Assembly: GCA_018830645.1 (NCBI GenBank)
Contig: JAHJSA010000052.1
Coordinates: forward strand, 1 to 64,000
Direction: 5' to 3'
Length of the DNA stretch: 64,000 nucleotides
From: Actinomycetota bacterium
GTDB lineage: Bacteria; Actinomycetota; Thermoleophilia; RBG-16-64-13
The notes under the pieces are model-generated. The model was not told the origin of the DNA. It worked only from the letters and a program-made list of their open reading frames with translations, and searched no databases. Below are positions 25,150-30,977 of the stretch, in pieces. How positions within the stretch are numbered: position 1 is the first letter of the stretch; the number at the start of each line of letters is the position of its first letter. The translations under genes and the position numbers were made by a program.

Positions 25150-25863
25150 TTGAAGAACCAGTATTTCGGCGACGTAAACGACTACCGCAAGTACGGTTTG
25201 CTGCGTGCTCTCCAGGCGCCGGCCTGTCTCAGCCTTTCGGTCGGCTGGATGCTCACCCCGGATGACGGCAGTATCGATGGCAGGTTCCGCCGCTACCTGC
25301 GGGAGCCCGGTAATTGGCGGCACCACGACCCGCTGCTGTTCGATCATCTGTCTTCCGTTCTGACCGCTGGAGATGCGCCCTGCGTCGCCATGGTCGAGCA
25401 AGCGGCCGTCCTTCCGGAAACTCACTTCTTTTCAGACATCGTTCCTGACGATCGGCTCGGACGGGAGCGCTGGAGCGAGCGACTCGTTGACTCCAGCGAT
25501 GGGGCAGACCTGGTCTTCCTCGACCCGGACAACGGCTTTGAGGTCCCGTCGAAGCCGGTCGGCCGCAAGGGTTCCAACAAGTACGTATTGTGGTCTGCGG
25601 TCGAGCGGCTCTGGGAGGCGGGGTCGTCGGTGCTCGTCTACCAGCACTACTGTCGCGAGCCGCGTCGTCCCTTCGCTACTCGGCTTGCCGGCGAGATGCG
25701 TCGGCGCACCGGCGCAGGTTTCGTCGAGGGCTTCAGCACTTCGCACGTCTTCTTCCTCCTTACCGCACAACCGCGGCACGTGGAGTTGCTGCGCGAAGCG
25801 ATACTGAAGGAGCTTCCGCGTTGGCATGGACAGATAACGACCGTTGGGTTGTCGGCTGACTAA
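25150..25863 (+). CDS. Conserved hypothetical protein, YFGDVNDYRKYGLLR family
   Basis: A 237-residue protein opening with MKNQYFGDVNDYRKYGLLR, a conserved start I recall from proteins found near mobile DNA. A second conserved patch is DLVFLDPDNGFEVPS near residue 120, reminiscent of the LDP motifs of methyltransferase-fold proteins, though no SAM glycine motif is visible. A late conserved patch is SSVLVYQHY. The TAA stop lies in the left box of the next attC-like site, so it is probably a cassette gene. Function is unknown. Confidence 0.75.
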   Translation: MKNQYFGDVNDYRKYGLLRALQAPACLSLSVGWMLTPDDGSIDGRFRRYLREPGNWRHHDPLLFDHLSSVLTAGDAPCVAMVEQAAVLPETHFFSDIVPDDRLGRERWSERLVDSSDGADLVFLDPDNGFEVPSKPVGRKGSNKYVLWSAVERLWEAGSSVLVYQHYCREPRRPFATRLAGEMRRRTGAGFVEGFSTSHVFFLLTAQPRHVELLREAILKELPRWHGQITTVGLSAD

Positions 25864-25929
25864 CGAACGCGTCAATCTGACGCGCATGAGGTTGTCGTAC
25901 TCTGAAGGCGCATGGCGCGCAGGTTAAGC
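25858..25929. other. attC-like recombination site
   Basis: GACTAAC (25858-25864) contains the stop codon of the preceding gene, and a perfect GTTRRRY box, GTTAAGC, lies at 25923-25929. Inside is a perfect CGCGTCA-ATC-TGACGCG hairpin and a GCGC-rich right arm. The left box deviates at one position. Confidence 0.45.
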
Positions 25930-25971
25930 CAAACACGACTGGGTGTGTTCCCTGACCAAGCCTCGGTAGTA

Positions 25972-25989
25972 GGTGCTATAATCAGCACC
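25972..25989 (+). promoter_or_regulatory. Promoter and palindromic operator of a toxin-antitoxin pair
   Basis: A perfect -10 TATAAT (25977-25982) is framed by GGTGCT (25972-25977) and AGCACC (25984-25989), an exact inverted repeat. This placement is typical for antitoxin autorepression. The antitoxin ATG is 28 bases downstream. Confidence 0.55.
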
Positions 25990-26017
25990 GGTCTTATGGT
26001 CTGATTTGGAGGTCGTC

Positions 26018-26293
26018 ATGGGCACCGTTACCAAGTTCTCGGAGGATGTCGTCCCCCTCGGTGACCTGAAGGTGAACCCCGGTAAGGTCGTCCGCCACGC
26101 CCACGAAGCCGGTCGCCCCGTTCTCCTGACAAGCCACGGTCGCGGCGTCGCGGTTGTCCAGAGCCTGGCGGAGTTCGAATCAGCTCAGGAGGAACGCGAG
26201 TTCATGCGCGCAGTCGTCGCAGGTCTCACGGATCTCGAGGATGGGCGCGTACTCTCACTCGCGGACGTGAGGCGCCGGCTGGGTCTCGGCTGA
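26018..26293 (+). CDS. Phd/YefM-family antitoxin
   Basis: A 91-residue protein from ATG 26018, preceded by TTGGAGG. The fold is recognisable from VVPLGDLKVNPGKVVRHAHEA and PVLLTSHGRGVAVVQSLAEFE, as in Phd/YefM DNA-binding antitoxins. The C-terminal helix DLEDGRVLSLADVRRRLGLG would bind the toxin. Its stop overlaps the toxin ATG by one base. Confidence 0.88.
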   Translation: MGTVTKFSEDVVPLGDLKVNPGKVVRHAHEAGRPVLLTSHGRGVAVVQSLAEFESAQEEREFMRAVVAGLTDLEDGRVLSLADVRRRLGLG

Positions 26294-26607
26294 TGGCACG
26301 ACGACGCTCCGTCTCGTTCGCGGAGTCGGCGGTCCGTGACCTCGAAGACGTCCGTGATCGGCATGCTTTGCAGCAGATCCCGGAGGTTGGCGAACGCCTT
26401 GTCCGCGAGGTAGTCGAGCGGGTCGAGCAGCTTGCGGAGTTCCCCGACAAAGGCCGGATCGTGCCGGAGTTCGACCCGCCGTGGCTGCGGGAGCTCGTGC
26501 ATCCGCCGTTTCGCATCGTCTATCGCCTGGATGCCGACAGGGCGCGTGTGGTCCGTGTCTGGCGCAGCGAGCGTCTGATGAACGAATCGCTCGGGGGAAA
26601 CGCCTAG
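26293..26607 (+). CDS. RelE/ParE-family toxin
   Basis: A 104-residue protein with ParE-like pattern: FAESAVRDLEDVRD near the start, then PEVGERLVREVVERVEQLAEFPDKGRIVPEF and HPPFRIVYRLDADRARVVRVWRSERLM in pieces. Such toxins bind ribosome or gyrase. It is coupled to the upstream antitoxin (TGATG overlap). Confidence 0.9.
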   Translation: MARRRSVSFAESAVRDLEDVRDRHALQQIPEVGERLVREVVERVEQLAEFPDKGRIVPEFDPPWLRELVHPPFRIVYRLDADRARVVRVWRSERLMNESLGGNA

Positions 26608-26674
26608 TGTGTCACCAGTGTGCCAGCCGCAAGAGTATGATTGGAAGTAATCGGACGAAGAGAGGTGAACTGCT

Positions 26675-26899
26675 GTGACCATCGACGAACTCAAGCGTGA
26701 AGCGCTTCAGCTGGATGCCTCGACGCGGGCGAGTCTCGCGCGCGATCTCCTCGTGAGTCTCGATGATCTCTCGGAAACGGAGATTGAGCGATTGTGGCTC
26801 GACGAGGCTGTCCGCCGCGATGAGGAGATGGCGTCGGGCAAGGTGAAGCCCATCCCGATGGACGAGCTCTTCGCGGAACTGCGAGCCACTCGAGCGTGA
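26675..26899 (+). CDS. Addiction-module antitoxin (RelB-like, about 75 residues)
   Basis: A 74-residue protein of the short addiction-module component type: LKREALQLDASTRASLARDLL, then LSETEIERLWLDEAVRRDEEM and the tail KVKPIPMDELFAELRA. The GTG start follows AGAGGTGA. Its partner toxin directly downstream (26896-27068) is broken, so this antitoxin is now an orphan. Confidence 0.85.
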   Translation: MTIDELKREALQLDASTRASLARDLLVSLDDLSETEIERLWLDEAVRRDEEMASGKVKPIPMDELFAELRATRA

Positions 26900-27068
26900 C
26901 CGCGGAAGTAGGGTTCCACCCGGGCGCCCGAGTCGAGATGCGTGAGGCGGCTGCACGCTGATCCGGTTCCCCTACTCGGTTGTCTACTCGGCCTGCGGTG
27001 GCGGGATCCATGTCTCCGCCGTCGCGCACAACAGCCGCCGCCCGTTCTACTGGCAAGACCGCATCTGA
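26896..27068 (+). pseudogene. ParE/RelE toxin remnant with internal deletion
   Basis: Starts with a GTG overlapping the antitoxin stop (GTGA) and encodes [16 protein letters not shown] then stops. An adjacent frame immediately resumes with [13 protein letters not shown] and [18 protein letters not shown], the usual ParE C-terminus. About 35-40 central codons are missing, with a frame change at the junction near 26959. Confidence 0.75.
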
Positions 27069-27124
27069 CCCTCCGGACGTGTGGTTCGAACCAGCGCAAT
27101 GGCAGAGCGACGGGTGGGTGGTCG

Positions 27125-27319
27125 GGTGTCGTTGTCGAAGACTATCCTGGCTATCCGAAGGGCCCATGCGTCCTGGTTCTCCAGGAGGACGGCCAAGAGA
27201 ACCCCATCCATGTGCTGTGGGGTATCCCAAAAGGCACCTTGGCCCCCGCTGTTCTCATCACCGTGTACAGACCCGATCCGACACGGTGGGAGACTGGTTT
27301 TCTGCGGAGGAAGGAATGA
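27125..27319 (+). pseudogene. 5'-truncated DUF4258 protein
   Basis: Encodes [19 protein letters not shown], then [31 protein letters not shown], matching the C-terminal two thirds of DUF4258 proteins (quoted in pieces). The usual N-terminal SxHxxxRxxER segment and any start codon are absent. Its stop overlaps the ATG of the next gene, so the original pair was coupled. Confidence 0.6.
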
Positions 27320-27531
27320 CCGTCAAGCACTACACCACGATGGTTCACGAAGGTGAATACGTGGCCGAGGTGGAGGTCGAGTTGCCCTACACCCACGAAG
27401 GGTGGTCTCCGTACCTGCCGTTGGAGGACGCGTACAAACTCGATGATGTTCGTGAAGCTCTGCGGGAGGGAGACATCAAGTCGGCGGTGAGACACGCGAA
27501 GGTCTTTACGCTGACGCCGGTGTCGTTCTGA
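27316..27531 (+). CDS. Small partner protein of the DUF4258 pair
   Basis: A 71-residue protein starting [19 protein letters not shown] and ending [22 protein letters not shown] recall this sequence type next to DUF4258 genes, in an arrangement that resembles a toxin-antitoxin pair. AAGGA precedes the ATG. Its putative partner is truncated, so it may be non-functional. Confidence 0.6.
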   Translation: MTVKHYTTMVHEGEYVAEVEVELPYTHEGWSPYLPLEDAYKLDDVREALREGDIKSAVRHAKVFTLTPVSF

Positions 27532-27641
27532 AGTGGCGGACTGCGAACGAGGGGTGAGCCACCACCATTGCGGCTTGACGTGTGGGGAACACCGCACGTC
27601 TCCTTCCCCCGCCACGCCTGGTGGTAGACTCTGCCCCTGCC

Positions 27642-28829
27642 ATGACGCCACCCTCATCATTCCACCGAGCAACCGCCTCCGAGGCTGACGTGGAAACCGC
27701 CGCCGCCGCACTCGAGTGCTCCGAGGTCGCCGCGGAAACCGCCGCCGCCGCGACTCTGACCGCCATCGAGGCCAAGATCGAGGCCGGCGAGCGCCTCTCC
27801 GCCGCCGACGGCTTGACCCTCCTCACGACCCCGGATCTTCTCCGGGTGGGCCGCTTGGCCGACGAGGTCCGGCGGCGCAAGGTCGGCGATGACGTCTTCT
27901 TCATCAACAACCGGCATATCAACCACACCAACGTGTGCAAGAACAGGTGCGACTTCTGCGCGTTCTCTCGCGACGACGGCGAAGAGGGCGCCTACACCAT
28001 GAGCCTGGCGGAGGTGCTCGGCCGGGCCCGCGAGTCGCTCGCCGAGGGCATCACCGAGCTGCACATCGTGGGGGGCGAACACCCCGATCTGCCGTACCCC
28101 TCCATCCGCGAGATGATCGCCCGCCTCCACGAGCTGGCGCCCGACGTGCACCTCACCGCCTTCACCGCCTCCGAGATCGTGCACTTCGCCGGGCAGAGCG
28201 GCATGAGCGAGGAAGAGGTGCTGCTCGACCTGAAGTCGGTGGGGTTGGGCAGCCTCCCGGGCGGGGGCGCCGAGGTGTTCGCCCGCCGGGTGCGCGACCA
28301 GGTGTGCGCCAAGAAGATCTCCGGCGAGAAGTGGCTGGAAGTGCACAAGCTCGCCCACCGGTGCGGCCTCCGCACCAACGCCACCATGCTCTACGGTCAC
28401 GTCGAGACGTACGAAGAGCGCATCGACCACCTCATACGGCTGCGTGACGCGCAGGACGAGACCGGCGGGTTCCAGGCGTTCATCCCCCTAGCCTTCCACC
28501 CGCGCAACACCAAGCTCTCGGACCTGGCCCCCACCACCGGGGTCGACGATCTCAAAATGCTGGCGGTGGCCCGCCTCATGCTCGACAATTTCGACCACAT
28601 CAAGGCCTACTGGGTGATGGTCGGACTCAAGCTTGCCCAGATCAGTCTCTACTTCGGCGTGGACGACGTCGACGGCACCATAGTGGAGGAGACGATCACC
28701 AGGGCGGCGGGTTCGGAGGCGGGGCAGGCGGTTTCGCGGAACGAGTTGGTGCGCATCATCCGGGACACGGGGCGCGCCGCCGTCGAGCGCGACACGCTCT
28801 ACGAAGTCGTGAGACGGTACGACACGTGA
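27642..28829 (+). CDS. mqnE: Aminofutalosine synthase
   Basis: A 395-residue radical SAM enzyme of the futalosine menaquinone pathway; it joins the chorismate-derived enolpyruvyl product to SAM's adenosyl part. The cluster motif CKNRCDFC follows FFINNRHINHTNV near residue 93. Downstream marks are LHIVGGEHPDLPY, SLPGGGAEVFARRVRDQVC and FIPLAFHPRNTKL, as in MqnE. ATG 27642 was chosen because the residues before the first helix are unconserved. A short Ala-rich N-terminal extension is unusual. Its stop overlaps the GTG of mqnA. Confidence 0.95.
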   Translation: MTPPSSFHRATASEADVETAAAALECSEVAAETAAAATLTAIEAKIEAGERLSAADGLTLLTTPDLLRVGRLADEVRRRKVGDDVFFINNRHINHTNVCKNRCDFCAFSRDDGEEGAYTMSLAEVLGRARESLAEGITELHIVGGEHPDLPYPSIREMIARLHELAPDVHLTAFTASEIVHFAGQSGMSEEEVLLDLKSVGLGSLPGGGAEVFARRVRDQVCAKKISGEKWLEVHKLAHRCGLRTNATMLYGHVETYEERIDHLIRLRDAQDETGGFQAFIPLAFHPRNTKLSDLAPTTGVDDLKMLAVARLMLDNFDHIKAYWVMVGLKLAQISLYFGVDDVDGTIVEETITRAAGSEAGQAVSRNELVRIIRDTGRAAVERDTLYEVVRRYDT

Positions 28830-29719
28830 CCGTCCGAGTGGGTCACATCGAGTTTCTGAACTGCTTCCCCCTCTACCACGGGTTGGAGCGGCGCGCCGCC
28901 GCGGGCCTGTCGAGCCCCACCGAGTTCGAGTTGGTGCCCGGCGTGCCCACCGACCTCAACCGCATGCTGGTGTCGGGTACCATCGACTTCGGGCCGATCA
29001 GCTCCATCGCCTACGCACGAGACCACGGCCAACTTCTTCTCAGCCGCAGGCTCTCCATCTCCTCGCGGGGGGCGGTGGACAGCATCCAACTTGTGGCCCG
29101 CAAGCCGCTCGAGGAGTTGAACCGGGTGGCGCTGACGCCCAAGAGCGCGACCTCGGTGGCCCTTCTGAAGACCATGCTGAAGCTGAGGTACGGCGTGGAG
29201 CCGCTCTATGAGGAGTTGACCACCACCCCCGAGCAGGCGTTGATCGAGAGCGACGCGGTGCTTCTCATCGGCGACGACGGGCTGCAGGCTCTCTACTTTC
29301 CCGTCGAGGGCGCGACATGTCACGACCTCGGTCGCTTGTGGCGGGAGTGGACCGGCCTTCCCATGGTGTTCGCCGTGTGGGCGACGCGCAGGGATTTCTT
29401 GGCGAAGCACGAGGCGGAGTTGGTCGCGGTCGAGGGAGAGTTGGTGGCGTCCATCGAGGCGAGCCGCGGCGCGAAGGGCGAGGTAGTCGAGTCAGCACTG
29501 GGGCTGTGGCGGTTCGACAAGCCCTGCCTCGACCGCTACTTCGAGGTGTTGAAGTACGGGTTCGACGAGGAGTATCGCCGCGGGCTCGAGCGTTTCTATG
29601 AATTGGCCCTCGAGGCCGGCGAGTTGGTGGAGGCGCCGGAACTCGCGTTCTTCGGCGCTGACGAGGTGTCCACGGAGGGTGCGCCCGCTGGGGGCGCCAC
29701 CGCCGAGGATCGCGCATGA
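28826..29719 (+). CDS. mqnA: Chorismate dehydratase
   Basis: A 297-residue periplasmic-binding-protein-fold enzyme that converts chorismate to 3-[(1-carboxyvinyl)oxy]benzoate, the first futalosine-pathway step. Typical segments are VGHIEFLNCFPLYHGLE, VPTDLNRMLVSGTIDFGPISSI, RRLSISSRGAVDSIQLV and LLIGDDGLQAL. There is no signal peptide, so it is cytoplasmic. It overlaps mqnE and mqnC by four bases each, giving a tight operon. Confidence 0.95.
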   Translation: MTVRVGHIEFLNCFPLYHGLERRAAAGLSSPTEFELVPGVPTDLNRMLVSGTIDFGPISSIAYARDHGQLLLSRRLSISSRGAVDSIQLVARKPLEELNRVALTPKSATSVALLKTMLKLRYGVEPLYEELTTTPEQALIESDAVLLIGDDGLQALYFPVEGATCHDLGRLWREWTGLPMVFAVWATRRDFLAKHEAELVAVEGELVASIEASRGAKGEVVESALGLWRFDKPCLDRYFEVLKYGFDEEYRRGLERFYELALEAGELVEAPELAFFGADEVSTEGAPAGGATAEDRA

Positions 29720-30804
29720 TTCGCGGCGGGGCCATCGGCCCGGCGCTGGCGCGTAGGCTCGAGGCCGGCGAACGTCTGGACGACACCGACGCGGTCGCCC
29801 TTCTGCGCTCCCGCGACCTCCTGACCTTGGGTCGGCTCGCCGGCCAGCGTCGGCGGACACAGGTGCCGGGGGATCGCGTCACCTTCATCATCGATCGGAA
29901 TATCAACTACAGCAACGTGTGCGTCACGGGCTGCGACTTCTGCGCGTTCTACCGCTCACCCGACACCGAGGGTGCCTACGTCCTGAGTAAGGATGAGATC
30001 TTCGCCAAAGTGCAGGAGACCCTCGACTTGGGCGGCACTGCCGTCATGATGCAGGGCGGTCACCACCCGGAGCTGGACATCGCCTACTACGAAGACCTCT
30101 TCTCGTCGATCAAAGAGCGCTTCGAGATCACGATCCACTCGCTGTCGCCGCCGGAGGTACTGCACATCGCTTCCTTGAGCGGGCTGACCGTGCGTGACAC
30201 CCTGCAGCGACTCCGCGTCGCCGGACTCGACTCGCTACCGGGGGGCGGGGCCGAGATCCTCGTGGATAGAGTGCGCCTTCAGTTGGCGCCGAAGAAGGCG
30301 CGCACCGAGCCGTGGCTCGGCGTGATGCGCGAGGCCCACCTGCTCGGCATGAGCACCACCGCCACCATGATGTTCGGCAACGTGGAGACGCTCGAGGAGC
30401 GGGTGGAGCATCTGCGTCGCATCCGCGACCTCCAGGACGAGACCGGTGGCTTCCGGGCGTTCATCCCCTGGACGTTCCAGGGGGGCAACACGGCGCTCGA
30501 AGGTACCGTGGAGCCCGCGACCGCGGTCGACTACTTGACGACCCTGGCCGTCTCTCGCCTCTACCTGGACAACGTCGCCAATATCCAGGCGTCGTGGGTC
30601 ACCCAAGGGTTGAAGGTGGGGCAGACCGCCCTGTTGTTCGGCGCGAACGACCTGGGCAGCACCATGATCGAGGAGAACGTGGTGGCGGCGGCCGGCGTGT
30701 CGTTCAGCGTTGGTGCCGACGATCTCGTGCGGGCCATCCGCGCTGCCGGTTTCGTGCCCGCGCAGCGGCGCACGGACTACTCGATCGTACGGATTTTCCG
30801 CTAG
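29716..30804 (+). CDS. mqnC: Cyclic dehypoxanthinylfutalosine synthase
   Basis: A 362-residue radical SAM enzyme that cyclises dehypoxanthinylfutalosine. The cluster motif CVTGCDFC follows FIIDRNINYSNV near residue 60. MqnC marks are VMMQGGHHPELDIAYYEDL, SLPGGGAEILVDRVR, FIPWTFQGGNTAL and GSTMIEENVVAAAG. Last gene of mqnE-A-C. MqnB and MqnD are not in the window. Confidence 0.96.
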   Translation: MIRGGAIGPALARRLEAGERLDDTDAVALLRSRDLLTLGRLAGQRRRTQVPGDRVTFIIDRNINYSNVCVTGCDFCAFYRSPDTEGAYVLSKDEIFAKVQETLDLGGTAVMMQGGHHPELDIAYYEDLFSSIKERFEITIHSLSPPEVLHIASLSGLTVRDTLQRLRVAGLDSLPGGGAEILVDRVRLQLAPKKARTEPWLGVMREAHLLGMSTTATMMFGNVETLEERVEHLRRIRDLQDETGGFRAFIPWTFQGGNTALEGTVEPATAVDYLTTLAVSRLYLDNVANIQASWVTQGLKVGQTALLFGANDLGSTMIEENVVAAAGVSFSVGADDLVRAIRAAGFVPAQRRTDYSIVRIFR

Positions 30805-30835
30805 AGCGCCGGGCCACTTATGCCGATAGATACCG

Positions 30836-30888
30836 ATAGCGGCTCGGCGGAGCGCAAGCTATGCTTGCAGGCGTAGAGAGCGGGTTCC
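30836..30888 (+). promoter_or_regulatory. Structured leader before the multiheme cytochrome
   Basis: ATAGC (30836-30840) pairs with GCTAT (30858-30862), enclosing a GCTC-GGCG-GAGC hairpin and an unpaired GCAA. A GTAGAGAGCGGGTTCC segment follows. The layout loosely recalls a c-di-GMP-I riboswitch, but the canonical GCAAA and ACGCAAAG strings are incomplete, so only a structured leader is claimed. Confidence 0.3.
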
Positions 30889-30945
30889 TGAAGTGGGGAA
30901 TCTCCGCCATCTTCGTGAACGACAGTGACGAGGTGGCGGCTTGCT

Positions 30946-30977
30946 GACGAGTGAGAGGCATGACGAGTGAGAGGCAG
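30946..30977 (+). repeat. 16-bp tandem duplication at the cytochrome start
   Basis: TGACGAGTGAGAGGCA occurs twice in direct succession, spanning the likely start codon and duplicating the possible ribosome binding sequence GAGAGG. Confidence 0.8.

Noticed and set aside
27078-27100. TGGTTCGAACCA resembling a tRNA T-arm
   Set aside because: No anticodon arm, D-arm or acceptor stem fits on either strand; the palindrome lies inside decayed toxin-antitoxin sequence.
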